A stretch of 64,000 nucleotides of DNA, from contig CAVWQE010000007.1 in NCBI GenBank assembly GCA_963757135.1, positions 49,577-113,576 of the forward strand, given 5' to 3'. The position numbers were made by a program, and so were the translations under genes. Numbering within the stretch: the stretch's first letter is position 1; each line of letters opens with the position of its first letter. Below, piece by piece: positions 18,077-26,503 of the stretch. The DNA comes from Gp1-AA145 sp963757135 (lineage in GTDB: Bacteria; Acidobacteriota; Terriglobia; Terriglobales; Acidobacteriaceae). The notes under the pieces are model-generated. The model searched no databases. It saw only the letters and a program-made list of their open reading frames with translations, and had not been told where the DNA came from.

Positions 18077-19690
18077 ATGGACAGGGGAGCCAGCCCGGCA
18101 GACGTGGGCGCGGACAACAGCATTTTTGGGCGAGACCGCAGGCGCGCCCGCCGCCATCGCGTTCACACGCCTGCTTATGCCAGCCTGACCGGCAGCGCTC
18201 AAGGCGCCGTCCTCGAACTGAGCGAAATCCTCGATATCAGCGAAAGCGGCATGTGCATTCAGTCGTCTTCGCCGATGAAGGTCAACCGCCTTCTGCCGCT
18301 GTGTCTTGATCTCTCCGAAACCGGCGCTCGAATCCATGTCGTGGGTCACGTTGTCTGGTCCGATCCATCAGGCCGCACTGGGATCCGATTCCCGGACATG
18401 TCAGACGCCTCTCGCCGGCAGTTGGTGGATTGGCTCGAGGCCAATGCCAGAGTGGAAATTACCCTCAACCTTTCCATGATGCCGTCGCCGGCGGCTAATC
18501 CGGGGGCGCCCCGACCGGCCCAGCAGACGCCCAAGCCCGCCTCATCGCCTGGCTACACGTCGCTGGTCAACGAGTGGGCTGACATTGAACGGGACATCGA
18601 GATATGCGGTCCCGATCTCGATCCGGCTTTGCACCTGGTGGCTCAACGAGCGCTTACATTGACTTGGGCAAGCGGAACCGCCATTGCTCTAATCAACAAG
18701 TCCAAACCGTCGGAGATGATCTGCCGCGCCCGCGCCGGAACCGATTCTCCGGAAATTGGCGCACGTCTCGAAGCAGGTTCAGGTTTTTCTGGAGAATGCG
18801 TCCGTTCCGGCAAGACCATCACTTGCGACGATACCGAATACGATACGCGCGTGGATCGCAAAAGTTGCCGCGCTTTAGGTGTGCGTTCCATCGTGGCCAC
18901 GCCGGTCAAACGTGGCGACGAGATCATCGGCATTCTGGAGATTTTTTCGCCGGAACCGGCTGCGTTTTGGGAAAACGACATCACTATCCTGCAACGTCTC
19001 GCGGGCTTTATTTCCCGCGCTGTTTACCGTGCAGAGCATGTTCGCTCCGATGTGCTTTCGTTCTCACAACCCGAGGAGCCGTCGTTCCAGCTTTTTGGCC
19101 AAAGTGCATCGGCTGAAGCATCAGAACTGATCGTCCGTCCCCCGGCATCCACCACTCGCCGGATAACTTTGCTGCTGATCGGAATTATGTGCGTGACCGC
19201 AGTCGTGTGGATGTCGGCACACTGGATCGCGGACCTCGGCCCCGCGACTTCAAATTTCAATGTACCCACGTCAGCCGCCGCTGATTCTTCAGCAGAAGGC
19301 TATTCAACCTGGACCGTGCCGGACCTGACCAAACGTGCCAATCAGGGCGATGCCCGCGCCGAATATGCTTTGGGCATGCGCTATGCGAATGGCAACGAAG
19401 TCAAACAGGACTACCGGCAAGCGAAACAGTGGTTTCTCCGCGCCGCCGATCAAGGGCACGTTCGCGCCCAGGAAAAAGTTGCGGCCTCATTCTTTCAAGG
19501 CCGGGGTGGCCCCCAGGATTACGCAAAGGCCTACTACTGGGGCCTGCTAGCGCAGGCAGGCGGGGACGAAACCAGCCGCCAGATTGTCATGAGCTGCGCC
19601 GATCATCTCACCCCCTCTCAGATTGCAGCCGAGCACAAGCAGGCCGATCAGTGGCTGCACTCCCATCACATCGGGCATTCGTCCGAGTAG
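18077..19690 (+). CDS. PilZ-GAF-transmembrane-Sel1 repeat protein
   Basis: The 537 residues divide into four parts. The PilZ domain (about 22-120) has the c-di-GMP motifs, an arginine-rich RxxxR stretch ('RRRARRHRV') and D/NxSxxG ('DISESGM'). The GAF domain (about 180-318) has cysteines at 216, 241, 250 and 264. One membrane helix spans about 362-386. Sel1-type repeats follow from 415 to 500 ('GDARAEYALGMRYANG', 'YRQAKQWFLRAADQGHV'). The order predicts a cytoplasmic c-di-GMP- and small-molecule-sensing half and a periplasmic protein-binding half. Given the neighbouring polysaccharide locus, control of EPS export or wall assembly is a reasonable guess. The architecture is unusual. Confidence 0.82.
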   Translation: MDRGASPADVGADNSIFGRDRRRARRHRVHTPAYASLTGSAQGAVLELSEILDISESGMCIQSSSPMKVNRLLPLCLDLSETGARIHVVGHVVWSDPSGRTGIRFPDMSDASRRQLVDWLEANARVEITLNLSMMPSPAANPGAPRPAQQTPKPASSPGYTSLVNEWADIERDIEICGPDLDPALHLVAQRALTLTWASGTAIALINKSKPSEMICRARAGTDSPEIGARLEAGSGFSGECVRSGKTITCDDTEYDTRVDRKSCRALGVRSIVATPVKRGDEIIGILEIFSPEPAAFWENDITILQRLAGFISRAVYRAEHVRSDVLSFSQPEEPSFQLFGQSASAEASELIVRPPASTTRRITLLLIGIMCVTAVVWMSAHWIADLGPATSNFNVPTSAAADSSAEGYSTWTVPDLTKRANQGDARAEYALGMRYANGNEVKQDYRQAKQWFLRAADQGHVRAQEKVAASFFQGRGGPQDYAKAYYWGLLAQAGGDETSRQIVMSCADHLTPSQIAAEHKQADQWLHSHHIGHSSE

Positions 19691-19722
19691 CCTCCGGCGT
19701 AAAATTATCGCAGAGGTGTCTG

Positions 19723-20844
19723 TTGTCTTCCCTCCGTGAAGTCCTGAACCATCACGTCCGCGAGGGCGATCTCTACGAGCCCATTGAGCGGAACCGCATC
19801 CGTTGCTTTGCCTGTGGCCATTGTTGTCCGATCGCGGATGGACAAGTGGGAGTATGCAAGGTTCGCTACAACCAGGGCGGAAAACTATACGTTCCCTGGG
19901 GCTACGTTGGCGGAGTCCAGTGCGACCCGATCGAGAAAAAGCCCTTCTTTCACGCCTATCCTGGCGCTCTCGCCTACAGCTTTGGAATGTTGGGATGCGA
20001 CCTGCACTGCTCTTATTGCCAGAACTGGGTGACGTCGCAGGCACTGCGTGATCCCAGTGCCGTTTCTGCGCCGCTTGAGGCCACTCCCGAACTCCTGGTG
20101 CGCGACGCGTTACGCCAAGGCGCGAAAGTCTTGGTCAGCACCTACAATGAGCCGCTCATAACCGCTGAATGGGCCGTGGAGATTTTCAAAGCAGCCAAAG
20201 CGGCAGGTTTGAAGACGGCGTTCGTTTCGAATGGCAACGGCACGCCGCAGGTACTCGAGTATCTGAATCCGTGGATTGATTTCTATAAAGTCGATCTCAA
20301 GAGCTTCGACGATCGCCACTACCGCGAACTCGGCGGCCGTATCGCTCCTATTCTCGATACGATTCGGCGCTTGCACAGCATGGGAATCTGGCTGGAGATT
20401 GTCACGTTGCTTATCCCCGGCTTCAACGATTCAGACGATGAACTCCGCGGCCTAGCTGAATTTCTGGCAAGCGTCTCGCCGGATATTCCGTGGCACGTTA
20501 CGGCATTTCATAAGGACTATAAGATGTCCGATCCGGAGAATACCCGGCCCGAGGACTTGATGCGCGCCGCCGAAATCGGCAAGAAGGCCGGCCTGAGATT
20601 TATCTATGCCGGAAATTTGCCGGGCAGAGTCGGTGACCTGGAAGACACGCATTGCCAGAACTGCGGTCAGACCGTGATCCACAGATACGGCTACTTCATC
20701 GAAGAGTATCGGTTAACCGCCGACGGTCTGTGTCCCGACTGCGGAACTTCCATTCCGGGACGCTGGGCGCCGAAATTCGAAGGCCAGATTGCTGATCGGC
20801 CGTTCATTCCGCAAAGACGCGGGACTTTAGTGGAGATTAGGTAA
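19723..20844 (+). CDS. amrS: AmmeMemoRadiSam system radical SAM enzyme
   Basis: This 373-residue radical SAM enzyme has the cluster motif CxxxCxxC in 'GCDLHCSYCQNW' and an N-terminal cysteine segment 'RCFACGHCCPIADGQVGVC' typical of the AmrS group, which is often mislabelled pyruvate-formate-lyase activase. A C-terminal zinc-ribbon-like segment (CQNC ... CPDC) follows the barrel. The family is defined by co-occurrence with AMMECR1 and Memo proteins; its substrate is not established. The Memo partner is in this window but 34 kb away (55282). The TTG start at 19723 has AGAGG six bases upstream; the open frame runs 294 bases further up but overlaps the PilZ gene and is not protein-like. Confidence 0.88.
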   Translation: MSSLREVLNHHVREGDLYEPIERNRIRCFACGHCCPIADGQVGVCKVRYNQGGKLYVPWGYVGGVQCDPIEKKPFFHAYPGALAYSFGMLGCDLHCSYCQNWVTSQALRDPSAVSAPLEATPELLVRDALRQGAKVLVSTYNEPLITAEWAVEIFKAAKAAGLKTAFVSNGNGTPQVLEYLNPWIDFYKVDLKSFDDRHYRELGGRIAPILDTIRRLHSMGIWLEIVTLLIPGFNDSDDELRGLAEFLASVSPDIPWHVTAFHKDYKMSDPENTRPEDLMRAAEIGKKAGLRFIYAGNLPGRVGDLEDTHCQNCGQTVIHRYGYFIEEYRLTADGLCPDCGTSIPGRWAPKFEGQIADRPFIPQRRGTLVEIR

Positions 20845-20862
20845 TAGTGGAGATTAGGTAAT
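20829..20862 (+). repeat. 17-bp tandem duplication across the amrS stop codon
   Basis: Two perfect head-to-tail copies of AGTGGAGATTAGGTAAT (20829-20845 and 20846-20862). The first contains the amrS stop codon TAA at 20842-20844. It looks like a recent slippage duplication; the protein is unaffected because the first copy already ends it. Confidence 0.9.
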
Positions 20863-20871
20863 CTTGCCGAC

Positions 20872-21788
20872 TTATTGGCCGGGGCTCCTTGCCAATTTCT
20901 GGGCGACGTCCTCAAGAATGTATCGGTGCTCGGATTCGACCCCAAGTCGCTCGAAAGTCCGCCAGTACCACCTCGGTAATAAATGCGACGAAATCACGGT
21001 TGTGCGGGTCAGCACAGTCGAATTTGCTTTTGGTTCGAGCTGATACTCTGCGCTTTCGAACCCGAGCCAGTGCCGGCCCGGCATGTGTGTGCGATCAATG
21101 ACCAAGCCCATCCGCCGCGGCGGATCCCATTCCGTGATGGTCTCTTCGATATAACCTGAATTGAAATAGCAAGTGCGCTTTGCCCCCACACGTTGCGCTT
21201 GCAACGTGCAGCGCTCCGGAATTGGTAGCCCGATGTACATGAGCAAGGGCTTACGGGCTTGGAGACTGTCGATGGATAGGATCTTGCTCCACACGCGTTC
21301 TGGTCGGGCATTAGCAATGATCGAACTCTGAATCGTTTCGACGCGAGGGTGTTCAAGAATGGGCCGTTCGAAACCGTCGCCGGTAAGAACAAGAGTTGGA
21401 CCCAGAAGGAGCAGCAAGCTCATCATGGTGGTCTGATGATTCGAGCGCTCCAGAAGAAGCTTTCGTGCGATTGTTCCGAGTCCAATCCCGATGCTTAAGC
21501 CAGCGAAGATAATGGGAACGCAGAGAATCGCGCAAAGCAATCCTTCCTTTCCCATAGCAATCAACAGTACGAGCGAGGCAAATACCGAGAGAAGGCCAGC
21601 TGCCGTAGCACTGTTGCGTCCCCGCGCGACGATCGCCACCGAGAAACCCGCTGCCACGGGGACGAACAGAAACAGTGCGTCGCCCATTCCCTGATGAGAT
21701 GTCAGGATCAGGAAGGCGCCGATGCCAGCGCAGTTCCGACAGCTGCGCCGACGAGAGTTGCCCTCAGGGAATTCGCCCAGTGATTCAT
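20872..21788 (-). pseudogene. membrane-anchored SRPBCC (polyketide-cyclase-like) protein, frameshifted near N-terminus
   Basis: From an ATG at 21788 the frame reads 'MNHWANSLRATLVGAAVGTA' and soon stops. The adjacent frame continues the same membrane helix ('FLILTSHQGMGDALFLFVPV') and runs to 20872. One missing base at about 21720-21735 would join them into a 305-residue protein. It would have several N-terminal helices, then a soluble domain ('VETIQSSIIANARPERVW', 'ETITEWDPPRRMGLVI') resembling SRPBCC/START-like ligand-binding proteins. A shorter start at 21687 (271 residues) is possible if the upstream piece is ignored. The gene begins 16 bases after the amidase stop on the same strand, suggesting an operon. 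Real mutation or sequence error cannot be separated here. Confidence 0.6.
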
Positions 21789-21804
21789 GTCTGGAAAGTG
21801 AATC

Positions 21805-24123
21805 TTAGTTGCGTCTCGCGCTCGCGACCTTGGTCGACTTCGTATCCGCCTGATATTTCGACACCCCTCTGTACAGCGCCTCGGCAATCTGCTGCCGGTA
21901 ATCCTCGCTTTGCAGTTTGTCTTCGTCAGCCGGGCTGCTGACGAATGAAACTTCAGCCAGCACTGCCGGCATCTGGGTTCCGGTCAAAACCACGTATTCG
22001 GCTTTTTTCACCCCGCGGTTTCGGACGTCAGGGTTTCGTGCCGCCAGTCCGCCATACAGCGCCTGCTGAACATCCGCGGCGAAGCGACGTGAATCTGTGA
22101 CCTTTGCGCGAATGTCCACTCCTGTCCAGTCCACTTGTTTCAACTGAGGGTCGTCACCGTCCGCTCGTGCTTTGATTGATGAATAGGTATTTGTGTAATA
22201 AGTTTCGACGCCGCGTGCGGTCGAGAGGTCGCTATAGTTTGCGTGCACTGAAAGAAACAGATCAGCCCCGGCAAGATTTGCGATCTCCGCCCGCTTTTCC
22301 AGTGGCAGATACGAATCGTCCTGCCGCGTATAAATGACCTTCGCATCCAGCTTGCTTTCGATCAGCTTGCCTAGCCGTCCGACGATGTCGAGTACTAGGT
22401 CCTTTTCCAGCAGGCCTTTCTTGCCGACCGTGCCCAGGTCCCAGCCACCGTGACCGGCATCAAGCACAATACGGAATTCTGTCGGCGTTGCCATCGCCGC
22501 GCTGCCATCCTTTCGTTTGCCGGAAATTCCCGGGGATGGCTTGGGCGGTGGAGGCGTGCTCACGGTGCCCGCCGGCGATTCGCGTTTGTGCAGATCAATC
22601 GTCAAGCGATAGGGATTCGAATCAAGCCTCAGCGAGTAACCTACGTCGCCATTGGTTTCGAGCACAACCCGCGTAGTGCCCTCGATCGGCTGGGCAACAC
22701 GTATGCGCTTAAGAAAGGGGTCGTTTGCCACATCGCTGCTGTGGTTTAGCAATGCGGGCGCAATTTTTGTGTCGTGCAGATCGAAATAGATGCGCGGCGG
22801 ATTCTCCAGAGTGCGATCCTCGTATTGCACCTGGTCTTCAAGATCGATCACAACCACACTCGAGTTACCTGCTGCCCATTGGCGTATTCCGGTCACCTGT
22901 GGCGTCGCTCCGGGTTTTGCCACTGGCATCGTAGGCAGAATTTCCGCTGACTGAGTATTGGTAGTTTTTATTTCAACCGGAGTTTGAGTGTTGGCGCTGA
23001 TCGCCTGTTCGCCGTGACGAATTTTCTGCAGAATTACCCAACCCAGCCCCATTGCTACCAGCACCGATGCTGCAATTAGAGCGATGCCCGCGACTGACCT
23101 GTGCCCCGGCAGTTGGCCCGGAGCTTCCAGTTCCTTGGGCTCTGGGAGCGCATGTTCGGCAAGGAAATTAGCGGCTGCGTTGAAACTTTCACGAATCTGC
23201 TCAGAGGAAGCATTCGCCCGCGCTGTGTCTTCCTGGACTGGCGCCGATTCAAATTTTGTTTCAGGCGTCGTCTCGACTTTGGCAGGTTCAGCCGCAGCCC
23301 GCGCCGACAGCGGTGTGAATTTCTCATCAACAATGAGTCTGGCGGATTTTGGCTGCGCAAGTACATTGGTTTCGTCAGGCAAGCCCGCCGGCTCCGGCAC
23401 AACGATCTTGCGCGAAATCTCCGCCAGGCGATCTTCTTCTTCCGGTCGTATAGCCGCGAGGATGAGTTCGCCCAGCAGGTTCAGGCTTCTAACGTCGCTG
23501 TCGTTGAACCCATAAGCCTCCTTTGAAAATGCTTCAATCAATCCCACAACACGCTGCTTGGCTGAGAGCGGAACCGCAATCATTGAACGCGTACCCAGGG
23601 TTCGGCAGGCTTGCGCATTTACCCGCGAATCGGTGTCGGAATCGTCGCAGCGGATGGTTTGACCGCTTCGCAGGCAGGCACCGGAGAAGCCGGAGTTAGG
23701 ATCGAGCTTTATCCCAGGCGGCGGGGAAATGTCTCCCGCCGCTGCCCGGCAGATAATGGCATTATCATCAGCCAGTGCGACAGCCACCCCATCGGCACCG
23801 GTGATGGAGATCGCCCGCTGCGCGACTAATTCAAGGACTTCATCCAGCCCGAATTCCTCCTGGGAAATTTTGGGTGTTGTACTTCGCAGGCGATTGCGGG
23901 GGTCCTGCGATCGGCGCTGAGTCGCCTGCTGGTGTATGCAGGCAAAGGCGAGCAACGCCTGCAAAGCGTTGCGTCCGTCTTTTTCTTCAGAGCCTGAGCC
24001 CGGGACTAAGTTCGGGTCGTTCCACGCGGCTCCGGCATTACTCGGAGTGGCACTCATGGGTTCGGCGACGCTTCCCTTTAGAAAGGTCGGCTTCTTGATT
24101 CTTGCTACGGTCGATTCACGCAC
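21805..24123 (-). CDS. GAF-transmembrane-AMIN-Amidase_3 protein: N-acetylmuramoyl-L-alanine amidase with cytoplasmic sensor
   Basis: This is a 772-residue fusion. A GAF domain (about 88-228) has cysteines 125, 150, 159 and 173. A linker and one membrane helix (about 343-366, 'IALIAASVLVAMGLGWVI') follow. Then come an AMIN domain (about 408-512, 'YEDRTLENPPRIYFDLHDT') and a zinc amidase (about 551-770). Zinc ligands are visible in 'LDAGHGG', 'LLEKD' and 'SVHANYS', and the catalytic Glu in 'LAEVSFVS'. AmiC-type amidases cut the bond between MurNAc and the stem peptide during cell separation and normally have only a signal peptide before AMIN. The GTG at 24123 is the longest start; an ATG at 24057 loses 22 residues. 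Confidence 0.88.
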   Translation of the reverse strand: MRESTVARIKKPTFLKGSVAEPMSATPSNAGAAWNDPNLVPGSGSEEKDGRNALQALLAFACIHQQATQRRSQDPRNRLRSTTPKISQEEFGLDEVLELVAQRAISITGADGVAVALADDNAIICRAAAGDISPPPGIKLDPNSGFSGACLRSGQTIRCDDSDTDSRVNAQACRTLGTRSMIAVPLSAKQRVVGLIEAFSKEAYGFNDSDVRSLNLLGELILAAIRPEEEDRLAEISRKIVVPEPAGLPDETNVLAQPKSARLIVDEKFTPLSARAAAEPAKVETTPETKFESAPVQEDTARANASSEQIRESFNAAANFLAEHALPEPKELEAPGQLPGHRSVAGIALIAASVLVAMGLGWVILQKIRHGEQAISANTQTPVEIKTTNTQSAEILPTMPVAKPGATPQVTGIRQWAAGNSSVVVIDLEDQVQYEDRTLENPPRIYFDLHDTKIAPALLNHSSDVANDPFLKRIRVAQPIEGTTRVVLETNGDVGYSLRLDSNPYRLTIDLHKRESPAGTVSTPPPPKPSPGISGKRKDGSAAMATPTEFRIVLDAGHGGWDLGTVGKKGLLEKDLVLDIVGRLGKLIESKLDAKVIYTRQDDSYLPLEKRAEIANLAGADLFLSVHANYSDLSTARGVETYYTNTYSSIKARADGDDPQLKQVDWTGVDIRAKVTDSRRFAADVQQALYGGLAARNPDVRNRGVKKAEYVVLTGTQMPAVLAEVSFVSSPADEDKLQSEDYRQQIAEALYRGVSKYQADTKSTKVASARRN

Positions 24124-24294
24124 CCGGGCCCCATCGCCCGGGAATCCTAAGTTGTACGTTACAAGGGATTAACGGCAATCGCAATGATTCTCTTTGGTTC
24201 GGCATGCCTTTCGTGCTCGCAGTTTTTGCTGCGGCGTAAATGCGAGCTGCTAGAATAGTTGTAAGTCTCTTATAGGTGGGTTCCCCGGGTCCAG

Positions 24295-24582
24295 ATGGCA
24301 GACGAAAAAAAATCGCGTTGGAAGGTTCCTCTGGGATTAATGGCGACCGGCGTGGCTGGCGCCGCAGTTCTGGTTCTGCGCGGTTGCTGGCATCGCAAGA
24401 TGAGCTGGCCGGTACGCTTCCAGGAGCATTCTTATCAGGTCTGCCTGGGTTGCGGAATCAAGCGCCTGTTTGATGAGAAGGCGTTTCGCGCCTTCGGTCC
24501 GTACAGCTACGATCTCAACAAGCTGATTGCCTGGGAATCGGGGAAGCCTGAGCACGAAACTCCTCAGCAACGGCCTGCGTAG
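24295..24582 (+). CDS. small single-helix membrane protein with CxxC
   Basis: This 95-residue protein has one hydrophobic helix (about 11-30, 'VPLGLMATGVAGAAVLVL') followed by a short soluble part with 'CLGCGIKRLFDEKAFRAFGP'. The CxxC could bind metal or be redox-active. It is divergent from the amidase gene, with 171 bases between. No family was recognised. The N-terminal ATG gives a basic start (MADEKKSRWK) fitting a membrane anchor with its N-terminus in the cytoplasm. Confidence 0.6.
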   Translation: MADEKKSRWKVPLGLMATGVAGAAVLVLRGCWHRKMSWPVRFQEHSYQVCLGCGIKRLFDEKAFRAFGPYSYDLNKLIAWESGKPEHETPQQRPA

Positions 24583-24615
24583 CTAACGTCCTTTTCCTCG
24601 TGCTCCTCGGGTGCT

Positions 24616-25030
24616 CTACTCGCCCATCACCTTCACAATCAGCCGTTTGTCCCGCTCTCCGTCGAATTCCGCGTAAAAGACTCGCTGCCAGGGTCCGAAA
24701 TCCAGCCGTCCGGCGGTAATGGGGACAATGACTTCGTGATGAATCAGCAAAGCCTTCAGATGCGAATCGCCATTCGTCTCCCCGGTCTGGTGATGTTCAT
24801 AATCCTCTCGAAACGGCGCCAACCGTTCCAGCCACTGATCAATGTCTTTCGATCAGCCCGGACTCATTATCGTTGACATAAACACCAGCCGTAATGTGCA
24901 TGGCGGAAACCAGCACCATGCCTTCATGGATCCCGCTTTTCTTGACAATCGCCTCGACCTGCGGAGTTATGTGTATGTATTCGCGATGTTTACGGGTGTG
25001 AAATTTTAGGTACTCAGTATGGGTCTTCAT
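24616..25030 (-). pseudogene. yjbQ: YjbQ/UPF0047 (secondary thiamine-phosphate synthase) family gene with one frameshift
   Basis: Two adjacent frames make one 137-residue protein. The N-terminal half (25030 to 24839) ends '...VNDNESGLIERH'. The C-terminal half resumes as 'DIDQWLERLAPFREDYEHH' and ends 'VKVMGE' at 24616. Intact family members read NESGL..DIDxWLExLAP without a break, so an extra base in an A run (T run at 24847-24849 on the plus strand) explains the split. The conserved 'SAMHITAGVYVNDNE' and 'GETNGDSHLKALLIHHEV' segments are otherwise intact. The family has weak thiamine-phosphate synthase activity in E. coli; its real role is unclear. A homopolymer sequence error is as likely as true inactivation. 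Confidence 0.85.
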
Positions 25031-25089
25031 GGAGTAAAGTATGCCATTTTAAAAAATGGTTAATTTGGATTCGTGCCCTTTGTGGTTGA

Positions 25090-26097
25090 CTAAGCGCCCG
25101 CCATCACCGGTTCCACGTCGTAGATCGGGAACCATGAAGTCGCCGTCTTTAGTTTTTCGTTCACGTTCTCAATGTTCTTCACACCCTCAGTTTCAAGCCA
25201 GTGGCGGAACGCCCCCGCGCCCTGCTTGGCGTAGACAGGAATGCCTTCCTTCCAGGTCGCGCGACCGCACAGCACCCCGTTATATTTCACGCCGCTTTCA
25301 CCACAAAGCTCGAGTGTTTCGGTGAACTCGGCGTTACTCACGCCGGCCGAGAGATAAATGAAGGGCTTGGTCGCAACGCTTGCGGCTTTGTGAAAGAGAT
25401 CAATCGCTTCCTTCTTGCTGTAAGCTTTTTGTCCGGCGAAGCATTTTGTTCCGTCCACAAACTTCATGTTTACCGGTACTTCCACTTTGAGCACATCCAC
25501 GCCGTAGCGGTCTTTGCCGAATTCGCGTATGCTTTCGGTTACGATGTGCGGCTTCTTCTTGGCGTATTCGAGTCCCTTTTCGTCAGCCCCCTCGTCGTAC
25601 CCGACGAACTCCAGAAAATAAGGAATGTCGTTGGCGCGGCATTCGTCGCCGATGCGCTCGACCCAGGCGTGTTTCTTGTCATTGACGTCTTTCGGATCGA
25701 AGGGCGTGTAGTAAAGCAGGATCTTCACGCAATCGGCGCCAGCTTCTTTCAGGCGCTTCGCCGACCAGTGGTCAAGCAGATCGCCCAAGCGGCCTGGGCC
25801 GGTCTTGTCGTATCCGGTCTTTTCGTACGCCAGGAGTAGTCCGGCATTCTTGGCGCGGCGCTTGGATGCAGGCAGCCCCCATTCGGGATCGAGCAGAATA
25901 GCGCTGGCATGCGGCGTGAGCACCTCGGTCACCAGCGACTTAAATTCCTCCATCATGGCGTCCGTGACCTCGCCGCCCTTTTCTTTCGCCAAAGACTTTT
26001 GCAAAGACCCGCGCTGGTCCATTGCGGCAGCGGCGATCACGCCGCGCTTGTCTGAAACGCGTTGCAGGCCGGCTAGTTTGCCGGGGGTGAGCTTCAT
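25090..26097 (-). CDS. lacD: tagatose 1,6-diphosphate aldolase (LacD-like class I aldolase)
   Basis: This 335-residue TIM-barrel aldolase has 'VIAAAAMDQRGSL', 'ILLDPEWGLPA', 'GADCVKILLYYTPFD', the Schiff-base lysine region 'VDVLKVEVPVNMKF' and 'FIYLSAGVSNAEF'. This is the LacD family, which splits tagatose-1,6-bisphosphate (and often fructose-1,6-bisphosphate) to DHAP and glyceraldehyde-3-phosphate. No other lactose/galactose genes are nearby, so it may serve as a general hexose-bisphosphate aldolase here. A strong AGGAGG lies five bases before the ATG at 26097. Confidence 0.9.
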   Translation of the reverse strand: MKLTPGKLAGLQRVSDKRGVIAAAAMDQRGSLQKSLAKEKGGEVTDAMMEEFKSLVTEVLTPHASAILLDPEWGLPASKRRAKNAGLLLAYEKTGYDKTGPGRLGDLLDHWSAKRLKEAGADCVKILLYYTPFDPKDVNDKKHAWVERIGDECRANDIPYFLEFVGYDEGADEKGLEYAKKKPHIVTESIREFGKDRYGVDVLKVEVPVNMKFVDGTKCFAGQKAYSKKEAIDLFHKAASVATKPFIYLSAGVSNAEFTETLELCGESGVKYNGVLCGRATWKEGIPVYAKQGAGAFRHWLETEGVKNIENVNEKLKTATSWFPIYDVEPVMAGA

Positions 26098-26503
26098 AAA
26101 TTCCTCCTGATAAGTGCGTGGTATAGAGTGCCGAGCAAAAAAAGCGGACGGCTCCTAATTGTAATATGCTAGGCGATTTATCGGCATTTCCGGCTTGCCC
26201 GTTAATTGGGATAAAACCAGTTGGCAGGAATAATGGCTCATGGCCTGAAGTTCAATGGAGACCATTTGTCGCGTTCTATGTCGATTCAAGCCGAATCGAC
26301 GTGACGATGGACCGACCTTCTTCTCTTTCCCGCCAACCCTCAATGTATTGGCCACGCATCTTTTGAACGAAACTCCGCAAGGTAGATTCGTATTTGAGAG
26401 GAAGAGCTTTTTCTAACGACCGCCATAAACCTCTTTGTAAAGGCGATAGCCGTAGCGACGCCTCGGGGGTATAATCCGCGCTCACCGCGGGAGGTACTCC
26501 AAA
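26098..26503. other. gene-free stretch, 406 bases, with a -10-like box
   Basis: This lies between the divergent aldolase and propeller genes. Short open frames on the minus strand here lack ribosome sites and recognisable protein features. A TATAAT at 26470-26475, 34 bases before the plus-strand start, is a good -10 candidate for the propeller gene, but no TTGACA-like box sits 16-18 bases before it. A GGGAGG lies just upstream of that gene's ATG. Confidence 0.4.

Noticed and set aside
19723..20844. Pyruvate-formate-lyase activating enzyme
   Set aside because: The N-terminal Cys-rich segment and C-terminal ribbon fit AmrS, and no formate-lyase gene is near.
24616..25030. Two separate small genes (24616-24822 and 24839-25030)
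   Set aside because: Both halves align with one YjbQ-type protein across a single-base shift.
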